A DNA stretch of 64,000 nucleotides from Desulfocucumis sp964643075 (GTDB taxonomy: Bacteria > Bacillota > Desulfotomaculia > Desulfotomaculales > Desulfocucumaceae): positions 1-64,000 of the forward strand of contig CAZXQO010000014.1 of assembly GCA_964643075.1 (NCBI GenBank). Direction: 5' to 3'. Both the position numbers and the translations under genes were made by a program. This document shows, piece by piece, positions 1 to 8,956 of this stretch. A model generated the notes under the pieces. It saw nothing but the letters and a program-made list of their open reading frames with translations. It had not been told where the DNA came from and did no database searches. Each line of letters begins with the position of its first letter. Position 1 is the stretch's first letter.

Positions 1-2
1 TG

Positions 3-59
3 GTTCAGGGAAACCCTTGTCCCAACTGGCCCGGCGAATGCCGAGAGGCTATTTATTAG
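3..59 (+). CDS. possible 3' end of an upstream gene (partial)
   Basis: Frame 3 is open from the window edge to a TAG at 57-59, giving a short Cys/Pro-containing C-terminus (VQGNPCPNWPGECREAIY). It ends 16 bases before the next gene's start, which is normal operon spacing. The piece is too short to identify, and frames 1 and 2 are also open here, so this is only a weak call. Confidence 0.2.
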   Translation, partial: VQGNPCPNWPGECREAIY

Positions 60-75
60 TCAGGAGGATATGCCT

Positions 76-1488
76 GTGCAATATAACAGAGTAACACCGG
101 CGGTGATAGCCAGGCTGGAAAATATCGTGGGGTCCCAAAAAGTGCTTACTGACCGGGAAAGTCTGGAAACATATTCTCATGACGAAGTTCCCGGAACAGA
201 GTGGCGTCACATGCCTGAAGTGGTAGTAAAACCGGAAAACACCGCCCAGATATCTGAAATTATCAAGCTGGCAAACAGTGCAATGGTGCCGGTTACACCC
301 CGGGGAGCCGGTACGGGGCTGGCGGGCGGAGCGGTTCCTGTGCTGGGGGGAATTGTCTTATCCCTGGAAAACATGAACAAAATTATTGAAATTGACAAGA
401 AGAATCTTTTTATGGTGGTGGAACCGGGGGTAACCACCGGGGAAATTCAGCAGAAGGCCAGTGATGAAGGCTACCTTTACGCAGGCGATCCCTGCAGCGC
501 CGACAGCTCTTTCATCGGAGGAAACGTCGCCACCAATGCTGGCGGCAACAAGGCTGTCAAATACGGCTGCACATCCAGGCACATTTACGGGCTGGAGGTT
601 GTCCTGCCCACCGGCGAAGTTACAAAACTGGGAGGAAAATGTGTTAAAAATGTCACAGGATACGACCTGGTCCGTCTGATGATAGGATCGGAAGGCACCC
701 TGGGCATTGTTACCAGGATTTATTTAAAGCTGCTACCCCGCCCCAGGTTTAACTCCGTACTACTGGTACCCTTCGGAGATATGCAGACCGCCATCAGCAT
801 GGTGCCCAAAATAATGACCGGCAGCGGCATCATTCCCACTTCCATTGAATTTATGGACAACCTCTGCATAAAATCCGCCGAGAATTTTCTAAACCGTAAA
901 GTTCCCTATAATGAAGCAGGCGCACATATAATTATTGAACTTGAGGCTACAACGGAAGCGCAATTGGAAGAAGATATGGAGGCTATCGGAAATGCTTGCC
1001 TGGAAAATGGATGCCTGGAAATTTTTGTGGGAGATAATGCCGCAACCCGGGAAAAAATATGGAAACCAAGAAGAGTGCTGGCGGAATCCCTGAGGGTGAC
1101 CAGTCCGGTTTACTGTATGGAGGATATAGTAGTGCCGGTAAGCTGTATTCCCGCTGTTCTTGAGGAAATACGCAGAATAGCCGGCCAAAACAATATTAAA
1201 ATACCCTGTTTCGGCCATGCTGGTGACGGCAACATCCACGCCACCCTGCTAAAAGAAGAAATGAACGACAGTATATGGCATGAAACCAAAGATAAGGTTC
1301 TTGATGAAATATATCAAATCATATATTCTTTCGGAGGCCAGCTATCCGGGGAACATGGCATCGGGGCAAAAAGGAAAAATGCCATGGCAAAATATATGGA
1401 CCCTGTTCAAATAAAAATGATCAGGGCCATCAAAAAGGCCTTTGACCCCAATTTAATCTTAAACCCGGGCAAGATTTTAGATGTATAG
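76..1488 (+). CDS. glcD: FAD-linked oxidase, GlcD / D-lactate dehydrogenase family
   Basis: Predicted cytoplasmic flavoprotein that oxidises a 2-hydroxyacid (lactate or glycolate) to the 2-oxoacid. The N-terminal PCMH-type FAD-binding domain spans about residues 40-220, with PVTPRGAGTGLAGG at the FAD pyrophosphate site. The FAD-oxidase C-terminal domain follows, with the His motifs CFGHAGDGNIHATLL and SGEHGIGAKRKNAM near the end. The length of about 470 residues is normal. An ATG at 70 is only 2 bases from AGGAGG (62-67), while the in-frame GTG at 76 has an 8-base spacing, so GTG is preferred. The frame is also open upstream to the window edge. In anaerobic Clostridia such enzymes usually serve lactate oxidation with an electron-transfer partner; no partner is in view. 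The family is sure, the substrate is not. Confidence 0.9.
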   Translation: MQYNRVTPAVIARLENIVGSQKVLTDRESLETYSHDEVPGTEWRHMPEVVVKPENTAQISEIIKLANSAMVPVTPRGAGTGLAGGAVPVLGGIVLSLENMNKIIEIDKKNLFMVVEPGVTTGEIQQKASDEGYLYAGDPCSADSSFIGGNVATNAGGNKAVKYGCTSRHIYGLEVVLPTGEVTKLGGKCVKNVTGYDLVRLMIGSEGTLGIVTRIYLKLLPRPRFNSVLLVPFGDMQTAISMVPKIMTGSGIIPTSIEFMDNLCIKSAENFLNRKVPYNEAGAHIIIELEATTEAQLEEDMEAIGNACLENGCLEIFVGDNAATREKIWKPRRVLAESLRVTSPVYCMEDIVVPVSCIPAVLEEIRRIAGQNNIKIPCFGHAGDGNIHATLLKEEMNDSIWHETKDKVLDEIYQIIYSFGGQLSGEHGIGAKRKNAMAKYMDPVQIKMIRAIKKAFDPNLILNPGKILDV

Positions 1489-1594
1489 CCATGCCCGGGA
1501 AAATAACCTTCAAATGGTGAGGTATTCCTTTTTCTTTGCCGGTTTCCTGCACAGAAAACCGGTTAAAGACTGGGCCTTTCACTTTTGACGTAAA

Positions 1595-1623
1595 TTGACC
1601 CCCTTTACCGTTGGTGCTATACT
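1595..1623 (+). promoter_or_regulatory. sigma-A-type promoter of rqcH
   Basis: TTGACC at 1595-1600 and TATACT at 1618-1623 are separated by exactly 17 bases. The site is 41 bases before the rqcH start, so rqcH probably has its own housekeeping promoter. An imperfect hairpin around 1545-1570 lies between the preceding gene and this promoter. Confidence 0.7.
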
Positions 1624-1663
1624 TTAATTGCTTTTCCCAGCCAGTGCAAACGGAGGTGAAAGT

Positions 1664-3502
1664 ATGCCCTATGACGGTTTGGTGTTGGCCGCAGTAAAAA
1701 ATGAGCTCGCCCAGCAACTAACAGGCGGGAGAATAGAAAAAGTATATCAGCCCGCCCGGGAAGAAATACATATGATCATACACCGGCAGCAACAGGGCCG
1801 TCTGCGCCTGCTCCTTAACGCCAGTGCCGGGCTGGCCAGGGTTCACCTTACCTCCGGGACAAGGGAAAACCCTGCCGCAGCGCCACTTTTTTGCATGGTA
1901 CTGCGCAAGCACCTGGAGGGTGGCCGCATTAACTCTATTGATCAGCAGGGATTGGAAAGAATTCTGGTAATTACGGTGGACGCCCGGGACGAGTTAGGGA
2001 GACCATCGTCCAAAAAGCTGGTTTGCGAAATTATGGGCCGCCACAGCAACATAATACTGCTGGACAGCGAAAATATCATCCTTGACGGCATCCGGCGCTA
2101 CACCCACGCGGTAAGCCGCCACCGCGAGGTTCTGCCCGGCCGGCCTTACATAGCGCCGCCGCCCCAGAACAAGCTGAATCCCCTGGACCTGGACGAAGAG
2201 GATTTTTTCCAGGTAATGCTCTCCCGTCCCCTGAATAAAAATATAACCGATATTATTCAGAAAGATTTTGAGGGACTTTCACCACTTATGGCCGGAGAAA
2301 TAGTATACCGCTCCGGTTTGTCCCTCAACACCCCCCTGGAACTGTGTGGTGAATACGAATTGCGCACCGTCTGGCAGAATCTCCGGGAAATAATGAAAGA
2401 CACCGGGGCAGGACAGTTCCGTCCCACTCTGGTACTGGACCCCAAAAAACTGCCCCTGGAGTTCGCCGCCTTCGAACTTACCCGGTTTGCCGGGTTTGCA
2501 ACGCTGCCAGGCGGGATGAACAGCTTGGTGGACCATTATTACTGCCGCAAACAGGAAGAAGAAATACTGCAGAGGGAGCAACAATCCCTTTTAGCAACCG
2601 TGCGCAAGGAAATGTCCCGCCTGGGGAAAAAGCTGGCCCTGCAGCTTGAAAGTATAGACGAGGCCGGAGAAAGAGAGCAGTTCAGGATTGCCGGAGACTT
2701 AATTACTGCCAACATGTACCGTATCAATAAAGGGGACCGGGAAGCGGTGCTGGAAGATTTCTACCAGCCGGAATGCCCGGCGGTTGCCATTGCCCTTGAC
2801 CCCCGGCTGTCCCCATCTAAAAACGCCCAGCAATACTTTAAAAAATACAACAAAGCCAAAAGTACCCTGGCAGCGGCCAGATACCAGGCAGAACTTTCAG
2901 CCAGTGAGCTGCATTATTTCTCCGGAGTGGAAAATGCCGTCATCATGGCCGAGACAACCGGGGAGACGGCGCAAATCCGGCAGGAACTGGCGAGCCAGGA
3001 TTATTTGAGACTGCCCCCGCCTCCCCGGGGCAAAAAAAATAAAGAGCGGGATATTCCCCGCCCCCTCGTCTTTGTTTCTTCTACCGGCATTACCATTCTG
3101 GTGGGCAAGAATAACCGCCAGAACGACCACCTGACTATGAAAATGGCCCGGGACGGCGACATCTGGCTGCATACCAAGGACATCCCGGGTTCCCATGTGA
3201 TCATCAGGACATCCGGGCAGGAGCCGGACGAAACCACGCTTACGGAGGCCGCTTCCCTGGCCGCCTATTTCAGTAAAGCCAGGGAATCCGGCAGGGTACC
3301 GGTGGACTATACCCCGCGCAAATATGTAAGCAAACCCGGCGGGGCCAAACCCGGCTACGTTATATACACTAACCAGAAGACTCTGTTTGTTGACCCCCGT
3401 CAGGATCTGGCTGAAAGTTTAAGACAAAATGGCAGTAAAAATCAAGAGTATCCGTCCCTTGCCCCCGGTTCTAACGGGGCAGGCCAAAATAAGAGCGAAT
3501 AA
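1664..3502 (+). CDS. rqcH: RqcH / Rqc2 homologue (NFACT family) ribosome quality control factor
   Basis: 612-residue NFACT protein, often annotated as fibronectin-binding protein A. Family members bind obstructed 50S subunits and recruit tRNA-Ala to add C-terminal alanine tails to stalled nascent chains. The N-terminal NFACT-N domain starts MPYDGLVLAAVKNEL and contains the conserved DGIRRYTH segment near residue 145. A helical coiled-coil region lies around residues 280-430. The NFACT-R domain follows, with DIWLHTKDIPGSHVII near residue 505. The start at 1664 is chosen because GGAGGTG lies 6 bases upstream and it matches the family N-terminus; the frame opens 12 codons earlier without a ribosome binding site. 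The 3' end overlaps the convergent phosphodiesterase gene by 32 bases. Confidence 0.95.
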   Translation: MPYDGLVLAAVKNELAQQLTGGRIEKVYQPAREEIHMIIHRQQQGRLRLLLNASAGLARVHLTSGTRENPAAAPLFCMVLRKHLEGGRINSIDQQGLERILVITVDARDELGRPSSKKLVCEIMGRHSNIILLDSENIILDGIRRYTHAVSRHREVLPGRPYIAPPPQNKLNPLDLDEEDFFQVMLSRPLNKNITDIIQKDFEGLSPLMAGEIVYRSGLSLNTPLELCGEYELRTVWQNLREIMKDTGAGQFRPTLVLDPKKLPLEFAAFELTRFAGFATLPGGMNSLVDHYYCRKQEEEILQREQQSLLATVRKEMSRLGKKLALQLESIDEAGEREQFRIAGDLITANMYRINKGDREAVLEDFYQPECPAVAIALDPRLSPSKNAQQYFKKYNKAKSTLAAARYQAELSASELHYFSGVENAVIMAETTGETAQIRQELASQDYLRLPPPPRGKKNKERDIPRPLVFVSSTGITILVGKNNRQNDHLTMKMARDGDIWLHTKDIPGSHVIIRTSGQEPDETTLTEAASLAAYFSKARESGRVPVDYTPRKYVSKPGGAKPGYVIYTNQKTLFVDPRQDLAESLRQNGSKNQEYPSLAPGSNGAGQNKSE

Positions 3503-4955
3503 TCCCTGCTATATCCTGAAGCCTCGGACGCTGCTGGGCATAATTCTGATCACTAATCACTAGTGGCACCAGGGAGTCCTCCCAGAATAGTGAGCCGTGA
3601 CTGCCACACCCCCGGTGGCTGGGCGAATATTTATCTGTAAATTCGTAGCCCGGTCTGGCGGTAAGCACCATATCCCCAGCCTGGGCGCAATCCAGGAAAC
3701 CTTGTAGACGGTTCAGGGCATCTGGATAATCACCGTAAGCCATTTCACCCAGGGAGAGAGAAATATCCAACACGCCGGGCTCACCCCTGATATCCCAGTT
3801 CTGGCCGTATTCATCGGAATACCCGCTACCGGGCCGGAATGATACCTCACCCGCCATGCCCCCTCTGACCACTTTATACCACCCGTTCTCCTTCCAGGCG
3901 ATTTGGTCTATGCCCAGCGCCGCCCCCGCGACTCTAAGCACTTCACCCGGTAAATGTCCGGTCTGGTTAAGAAAATAGATGTGACACATCCTCTCGTTGA
4001 TACACACGGCTATATCTCCGTCCCCGGCCTGCTCGTCCAGTTTCGCCAATGAAAATTCGCTAAATATTCCGGTGAGATTAACCATATGTTCAGCGGAATT
4101 TTGTACCAGACTCTGGGAATGATCCCCGGTGATAATGAACGTGTTTTTTTGCAGGGCCTCCGCCCAGCAGCCGAAACAGTTCATTATTTTTTGCAGCTGC
4201 CTGTCAACCCTTTTCAGAGACAGTTCGGTGCGGGAGGGATCGTGATGATGGGCATAGCCATCGGTATCCGGCAGGTAGACGCTTAACATGTCCGGCTGCC
4301 TGCCCCCGCTAATCAGCCATTCCGTCACCAAACCGGAATACTCGTCATTGACACCGTATTTGCGATAATAATGCCAATTGGTCAGCAGCTTACTCTTAAT
4401 TCCGGACGGCGGCAGGATCTTTCCCAGGAAAAGGCTTTCCGGCCCCCATACCGGTCCACCCAGCTTAAAAATCGAAGCAATACCCAGACTGAGGGGTATT
4501 TTTGTGCTATGCTCCCTGCCGGCCCTGAAAATAAAGGGGTTAACCGCCCCGGTGGAGAAGCCGCCCTGCTCCAATGTCTCGTATATTGTTTTGACCTTGC
4601 TGCTGAGCTGATTTTGGTTCAGATTGAAAAGGAGGTCCCGGATAACCCGGCGCGCTCCCAGCTTCAGCACGGCCAAAAGGGTCATGCCGTAATTAATCAT
4701 GCGTTTTTCCCGGCGGCTGTACCAGACAAAGCCTGGGATTTGGTGCTGGGACGGTAGCGTGCCGGTGGCAATGGAACTGGCACAGGTGGGGGTCATGGTG
4801 GGAAACACGGAAACACACCGGTCAGTAAAGTAACCCCTGTTTATGATGTATTCCAGTGCCGGCATCATTTTGCGTTCCAGGGATCTTTTCAGTGCATGGG
4901 GATGAAAAGAATCCACCACAAGCAAGATTAATTTTTTTTTGGCAACTGAAGCCAT
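3471..4955 (-). CDS. alkaline-phosphatase-superfamily phosphodiesterase / nucleotide pyrophosphatase
   Basis: 494-residue type I phosphodiesterase/nucleotide pyrophosphatase-like protein, expected to hydrolyse phosphodiester or phosphomonoester bonds with two metal ions. Metal-ligand and nucleophile motifs of the superfamily are visible in order: LLVVDSFHPHAL near the N-terminus, FPTMTPTCASSIATG with the likely Thr nucleophile near residue 52, DTDGYAHHHDP near residue 230, ITGDHSQS near residue 278, and a late HRGCGSHGS His motif. No signal peptide or membrane segment is seen, so it is probably cytoplasmic. It converges on rqcH, and its last 32 bases overlap it. The physiological substrate cannot be named. 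Confidence 0.85.
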   Translation of the reverse strand: MASVAKKKLILLVVDSFHPHALKRSLERKMMPALEYIINRGYFTDRCVSVFPTMTPTCASSIATGTLPSQHQIPGFVWYSRREKRMINYGMTLLAVLKLGARRVIRDLLFNLNQNQLSSKVKTIYETLEQGGFSTGAVNPFIFRAGREHSTKIPLSLGIASIFKLGGPVWGPESLFLGKILPPSGIKSKLLTNWHYYRKYGVNDEYSGLVTEWLISGGRQPDMLSVYLPDTDGYAHHHDPSRTELSLKRVDRQLQKIMNCFGCWAEALQKNTFIITGDHSQSLVQNSAEHMVNLTGIFSEFSLAKLDEQAGDGDIAVCINERMCHIYFLNQTGHLPGEVLRVAGAALGIDQIAWKENGWYKVVRGGMAGEVSFRPGSGYSDEYGQNWDIRGEPGVLDISLSLGEMAYGDYPDALNRLQGFLDCAQAGDMVLTARPGYEFTDKYSPSHRGCGSHGSLFWEDSLVPLVISDQNYAQQRPRLQDIAGIIRSYFGLPR

Positions 4956-5096
4956 ACCCTTACCCCCGGGTTCTCGTTATCCTAAATCATAACTTAATAT
5001 GCATTTCAGGCACTGATTGTGCAAAAAACTGACCATTGCAAATAAGCCGGCTAATATTTTCATCCTCCCACTAGACCGTAAAAGAAATCTTTTTAC

Positions 5097-5669
5097 TTAG
5101 ACCTGCCTGCTGCCCGGCTTCACACAGGGCAGTCCCTCCCGGCAAAGCGGGCAGTCGTCAGGCTTATAGGACACCGACGGGACATCCAGCAGTGACTCTG
5201 TGCGCACCCCCAGGTCCACGGTGCCGCCGCTGCGATTCACCAGCACGCCCACTCCGGCCACTTCCCCGCCGGATTTACATACTACATCCATGACCTCCAG
5301 CACGGAACCGCCGGTGGTAATGACATCCTCCACCACCAGCAACTTTTCCCCCGGCCGGATGGTAAATCCCCGTCGCAAAGTCATTTCCCCGTTTTCCCGT
5401 TCCGCGAATATGCTCCGCACACCCAGCACCCTGGCCACCTCGTAGGCCACTAGTATGCCCCCCATGGCCGGGCCTATTACGGCATCCACATCTTCACCGG
5501 TAAAGCGGACAGCCAGTTCACGGCATAACTGCCCGCAGTATTCCGGGTGCTGAAGCACCAGGGCGCACTGAAAGTAACGGTCGCTATGCCTGCCTGAGGT
5601 AAGACGGAAGTGGCCATTTAGCATAGCCCCGGTTTTTTCAAAAATTTTTCTGACTTCATCAGATTGCAA
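5097..5669 (-). CDS. pyrE: orotate phosphoribosyltransferase
   Basis: Fifth step of de novo UMP synthesis: orotate plus PRPP gives OMP. The 190-residue protein has the PRPP-binding signature LLVVEDVITTGGSVLEV at about residues 110-126 and the early LTSGRHSDRYFQ segment. The C-terminus carries an extra DDCPLCREGLPC Cys cluster that could bind a metal. The start is a TTG at 5669, with GGGAG about 10 bases upstream. It is the promoter-distal pyr gene in position but is separated from pyrF by about 590 bases containing the opposite-strand sspF, so it probably has its own promoter. Confidence 0.96.
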   Translation of the reverse strand: MQSDEVRKIFEKTGAMLNGHFRLTSGRHSDRYFQCALVLQHPEYCGQLCRELAVRFTGEDVDAVIGPAMGGILVAYEVARVLGVRSIFAERENGEMTLRRGFTIRPGEKLLVVEDVITTGGSVLEVMDVVCKSGGEVAGVGVLVNRSGGTVDLGVRTESLLDVPSVSYKPDDCPLCREGLPCVKPGSRQV

Positions 5670-6062
5670 AATCTGACACTCCCTTCAGCGGTGTGGGGAC
5701 ACACACCTTCTTGATTATCTAATACTCCTGACTTCTTAACAATTCCTTAAGCTATCTAGAATTCCTTTCTTCTTAACCATTTCGTGAAGGAATATCCCCT
5801 AATTTAATTCATCCCAAAAAGAAATTATATCAGATGGATTATAATGAGAAAAGACAAGAAAACAATTCCACACATCATTATTCGTTTTAGACAAATAATA
5901 TTAATGTTCCGCAAAAATTAAATACCAATCAGCCGCTTGAACCGCAGGTTGAGGGTAGCGTACCCGCCGGGTCTCAGACGTATCCAACCCGGGAAAGAGA
6001 TATAAACTCTTTGACTGGTTGCAGTTAAGGAGGGATTGTCTCCAACTGAAAGGGGATGGCAT
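5670..6062. other. intergenic region between pyrE and sspF, containing a hairpin repeat
   Basis: 393 bases with no credible gene. It holds one copy of the GGGGACA/TGTCCCC repeat (5695-5800) and an AT-rich stretch (about 5810-5925) that should carry the divergent promoters of pyrE and sspF. No promoter could be assigned with confidence. Confidence 0.5.
5695..5800. repeat. GGGGACA...TGTCCCC-type hairpin repeat, copy 1
   Basis: The left arm GGGGACACACACCTTC (5695-5710) and right arm GAAGGAATATCCCC (5786-5799) are imperfect inverted copies about 75 bases apart. Related arms occur at 17321-17387, 25576-25606 and 60988-61079, with a more distant relative at 37077-37151. The element looks like a REP/BIME-type non-coding repeat. 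Confidence 0.6.
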
Positions 6063-6242
6063 ATGGGCAGGAATCGCAGTATCATGTCCGACAGGCTTAA
6101 GTTTGAACTGGCCAGGGAACTGGGCGTGGCCGATGTGGTGGCCCGGGAAGGCGACTTTGGCTCTGTTTCATCGAGAGACTGCGGGAACCTTGTAAAACTG
6201 GCGATCCAGCGCGCTGAAAACACCCTCACCCCGGGGCAATAG
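6063..6242 (+). CDS. sspF: small acid-soluble spore protein, SspF-like alpha/beta type
   Basis: 59-residue alpha/beta-type SASP that would coat and protect DNA in the forespore. The sequence MGRNRSIMSDRLKFELAREL followed by GSVSSRDCGNLVKLAIQRAE matches the two conserved SASP blocks, and the MGRxRxxMSD start is characteristic of the SspF branch. The ATG at 6063 is preceded by AAGGGG; an in-frame TTG at 6036 is not needed. The gene lies opposite to and inside the pyrimidine cluster, between pyrF and pyrE. Expression is probably under forespore sigma-G, but no promoter was identified. Cys at the second block is unusual but not disqualifying. Confidence 0.9.
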   Translation: MGRNRSIMSDRLKFELARELGVADVVAREGDFGSVSSRDCGNLVKLAIQRAENTLTPGQ

Positions 6243-6247
6243 CGGCA

Positions 6248-6277
6248 AAAGGGATGTGTCATCCGACACATCCCTTT
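6248..6277. terminator. bidirectional hairpin between sspF and pyrF
   Basis: A perfect 13-base stem, AAAGGGATGTGTC (6248-6260) with GACACATCCCTTT (6265-6277) and a 4-base loop, lies just after the sspF stop and overlaps the pyrF stop codon. The A/T ends give a short U tract in each direction, so it can terminate both convergent genes. Confidence 0.75.
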
Positions 6278-6999
6278 CCCGGTGTAAGATCAATTTCTGC
6301 AGCTATTTTCATTGCGGCAGAAACCGGATCATCTGCAGCAGTTACCGGCCGGCCCACCACAATATAAGTAGCACCGGCGTTAATGGCCTGTCCGGGTGTC
6401 ATGATTCTTTTCTGATCTCCCACATCTGAGCCGGAAGGTCTTATGCCAGGGGAAACCACAACAAAATTTTTCCCGCATGCCTCACGAATAGCAGCAACCT
6501 CCAGAGGCGAGGCCACCACTCCGTCCAATCCCGCCTCTTTGGCCTGCACAGCCCAGGATAAAACTCTGTCAATTATTGGACCCGGCACACCCAACTGGTT
6601 GTTAAAAACCTCCTGGTCAATACTAGTCAGCACGGTTACTGCAATAACCAGGGGGGGCCTGGCGCCGGAAGCGGCCGCCCCTTCCTTTACCCCCGCCATT
6701 GCCTGACGCATCATTTCTTGGCCGCCGGCAGCGTGTACGTTGATTATGTCCGCCCCCAGCACGGCCAGCGCCCGGGCCGCCCGGTAAACAGTGTTAGGTA
6801 TATCGTGCAATTTTAAATCCAGGAAAACTTTACCGTTCCTTTTTTTTATTTCGCTTATTATACCCGCTCCCTGGCTGTAAAAAAGCTCCATACCCACCTT
6901 GAACATACCTGCGTAAGGTGCCAGCATATCTGCCAATTCCAGGGCTTTTCGGCTATCACTAACGTCCAGGGCTATAATCAGCCTGTCCTTGCCCGGCAT
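6259..6999 (-). CDS. pyrF: orotidine 5'-phosphate decarboxylase
   Basis: Final step of UMP synthesis, OMP decarboxylation. 246-residue class I enzyme. LIIALDVSD at the N-terminus, the catalytic DLKLHDIPNTV near residue 61, and VSPGIRPSG plus IVVGRPVTAADDP for phosphate binding are all present. The ATG at 6999 is preceded by a G-rich ribosome binding site. It lies 101 bases downstream of pyrD in the same direction and ends inside the shared hairpin with sspF. Confidence 0.97.
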   Translation of the reverse strand: MPGKDRLIIALDVSDSRKALELADMLAPYAGMFKVGMELFYSQGAGIISEIKKRNGKVFLDLKLHDIPNTVYRAARALAVLGADIINVHAAGGQEMMRQAMAGVKEGAAASGARPPLVIAVTVLTSIDQEVFNNQLGVPGPIIDRVLSWAVQAKEAGLDGVVASPLEVAAIREACGKNFVVVSPGIRPSGSDVGDQKRIMTPGQAINAGATYIVVGRPVTAADDPVSAAMKIAAEIDLTPGKGCVG

Positions 7000-7100
7000 C
7001 TTTCAATCCCCCCATGAAACTAATCCTTAAGTCTTTTTACTCACTTCTAACCTCTCACTTCACACTTCCCAAATGCCAGGCGCAGTTTTGGGAACGGCCT

Positions 7101-8018
7101 CTAACACCTGTGTGCTATGCCCACCAACTCTGCTATATCCATGATGCCGTTCTCAGACATAAACCTTTCAATGCCTTCCAGCACCTCCACTGTTGCCCGG
7201 GGATTCACGAAATTTGCCGTTCCCACCGCCACCGCAGTCGCGCCGGCCATAATAAACTCCAGAGCGTCGGCAGCGCAGGTGATACCGCCCATGCCTATAA
7301 TGGGCAGTTTAACAGCCTGATACACCTGCCATACCGCCCGCACCGCCACCGGCCGCACCGCCGGGCCGGACAGCCCGCCCAGAATGTTTCCCAGCACCGG
7401 CCGGCGGGCCTTGATATCTATGGCCATACCCAGCAACGTATTAATCATGGAAAGGGCGTCCGCTCCGGCTCCGGCCACCTTTTCCGCCACCGCCACGATA
7501 CTGGTGACATTGGGTGACAGTTTGGCAATCACCGGCAGGGAAGTGGCCTGCCTTACGTTACGGATAACTTCCGCAGCCGATTCAGGATCGCTGCCGAACT
7601 GCAGGCCACCTTTTTTAACGTTGGGACATGATATGTTTACCTCAATGCCGGCCACCCCTCCGGCCCGGTCCAGTATGCCCGCCAGCTTCGCGTAGTCCTC
7701 CACCGTATCTCCGGCAATATTTACTATTACCGGCAAGTCGTAGTCCCGCAGGAAGGAAAGCGCTTCCCGGATGAAGCTGTCCACCCCGGGGTTTTGCAGC
7801 CCGATGGCGTTAAGCATTCCGGACGGGGTTTCTGCGATTCTGGGTGTGGGATTGCCTTCCCTGGGTAACAGCGTAGTTCCCTTGACCACTATCGCCCCTA
7901 GCCGGTTTAAATCTATGATGCGACCGTATTCGGGGCCGAAACCGAACGTTCCGGAGGCTGTGGTGACAGGATTTTTCATTTTTATTCCACCGATATTCAC
8001 AGTCAGGTTAATGCCCAT
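7101..8018 (-). CDS. pyrD: dihydroorotate dehydrogenase, class 1B catalytic subunit
   Basis: Oxidises dihydroorotate to orotate on FMN and passes electrons to PyrK. 305 residues, starting MGINLTVNIGGIKMKNPV. The FMN-site ASGTFGFGPEYG near residue 23, NISCPNVKKGG with the catalytic Cys that marks class 1 enzymes near residue 130, and the C-terminal GMGGI and AVAVGTANF phosphate-binding segments are seen. The start at 8018 overlaps the pyrK end by 11 bases, indicating translational coupling. A longer in-frame start at 8063 lies well inside pyrK and is unlikely. Confidence 0.96.
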   Translation of the reverse strand: MGINLTVNIGGIKMKNPVTTASGTFGFGPEYGRIIDLNRLGAIVVKGTTLLPREGNPTPRIAETPSGMLNAIGLQNPGVDSFIREALSFLRDYDLPVIVNIAGDTVEDYAKLAGILDRAGGVAGIEVNISCPNVKKGGLQFGSDPESAAEVIRNVRQATSLPVIAKLSPNVTSIVAVAEKVAGAGADALSMINTLLGMAIDIKARRPVLGNILGGLSGPAVRPVAVRAVWQVYQAVKLPIIGMGGITCAADALEFIMAGATAVAVGTANFVNPRATVEVLEGIERFMSENGIMDIAELVGIAHRC

Positions 8019-8871
8019 ACCAGACCTCCCCGATATCAAACACAGGCCCGTCGCTGCAGGCATGCTTATATGTAAAGCCGTCTCCGGAGGAACTCTTTAT
8101 TTTGCAGGCGCAGGACAGGCAGGCCCCTACACCGCAGCCCATTCTTTCCTCCAGGGATACCTGGCCCGGAATCCCCCGGCATATGGCCAGTTCGTCAATA
8201 GCCCTGAGCATTGGCACCGGCCCGCAGGCATAAATGCGATCGATATGAGTCTGTTCGTCCAAATGCTGCTGAAGTAATCCGGTTACGGTGCCATGATAGC
8301 CCACTGAACCGTCATCCGTGGTCAGGTGGATCCTTACCCCCTGGACCAAAAAGCTGTTCAGGGACGGCAGCTGGCTGCCGGTGGCAGCCCCCAGATAAAA
8401 ATCCACTGCCAGCGGGGCGGTATCCTCTTCACCCGCTAATTCAGCACCATGTTTATGTATTGCAGCCGTGATTTCGTCCACCAGAAAAAACAGGGGCGCC
8501 GCACCGATGCCGCCGCCCACCACGGCCACCCGCTCCCCGAAGCCGGGCAGCTCAAAGCCATTGCCCAGCGGGCCCAGCACATCAACTTCCTCCCCCTCCT
8601 TCTTTGCCGCCAGCAATGAGGTCCCCCTACCCGCAAGACGATAAAACATAAAGAGCAGCCCTTCATCCCGCCGCACCCTGTGAATACTAATGGGCCGGCG
8701 AAGCAGGGGATCCGTAGAGTCGGCACAGCGAACATGAAGAAATTGCCCGGGCTTTGCTCCGGCGGCAATTTCAGGGGCATGCAGGCACATCAGCCGGTGG
8801 CCCGGCACTGTCTCCTCATTTTGAACTATCCTGTATTTTTTACAGTGTATCCTTTTTTCCGAGTGTATCAT
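8008..8871 (-). CDS. pyrK: dihydroorotate dehydrogenase electron transfer subunit
   Basis: Iron-sulfur flavoprotein partner of PyrD that transfers electrons from FMN to NAD+. The ferredoxin-reductase-like FAD domain contains DPLLRRPISIHRV near residue 55, and an NAD-binding segment VAVVGGGIGAAPLFFL lies near residue 105. The C-terminal [2Fe-2S] ligands are in GCGVGACLSCACK with a later Cys near residue 279. The start at 8871 (MIHSEKRI) is chosen because GAGGTG lies 6 bases upstream; the frame opens 8 codons earlier without a site. It is divergent from the LapA-like gene, with an 85-base gap that should carry both promoters. Confidence 0.95.
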   Translation of the reverse strand: MIHSEKRIHCKKYRIVQNEETVPGHRLMCLHAPEIAAGAKPGQFLHVRCADSTDPLLRRPISIHRVRRDEGLLFMFYRLAGRGTSLLAAKKEGEEVDVLGPLGNGFELPGFGERVAVVGGGIGAAPLFFLVDEITAAIHKHGAELAGEEDTAPLAVDFYLGAATGSQLPSLNSFLVQGVRIHLTTDDGSVGYHGTVTGLLQQHLDEQTHIDRIYACGPVPMLRAIDELAICRGIPGQVSLEERMGCGVGACLSCACKIKSSSGDGFTYKHACSDGPVFDIGEVWYGH

Positions 8872-8956
8872 TTTGCACCTCAAATTACCGTACAAATGTT
8901 ATACTGATTATATATTCGCAACATCCATAAATTCTCTGAATACGGGAGGTAAAACC

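Noticed and set aside
5918..6271. A 117-codon minus-strand ORF overlapping sspF
   Set aside because: It is the shadow of the SASP frame; no motif and no ribosome binding site.
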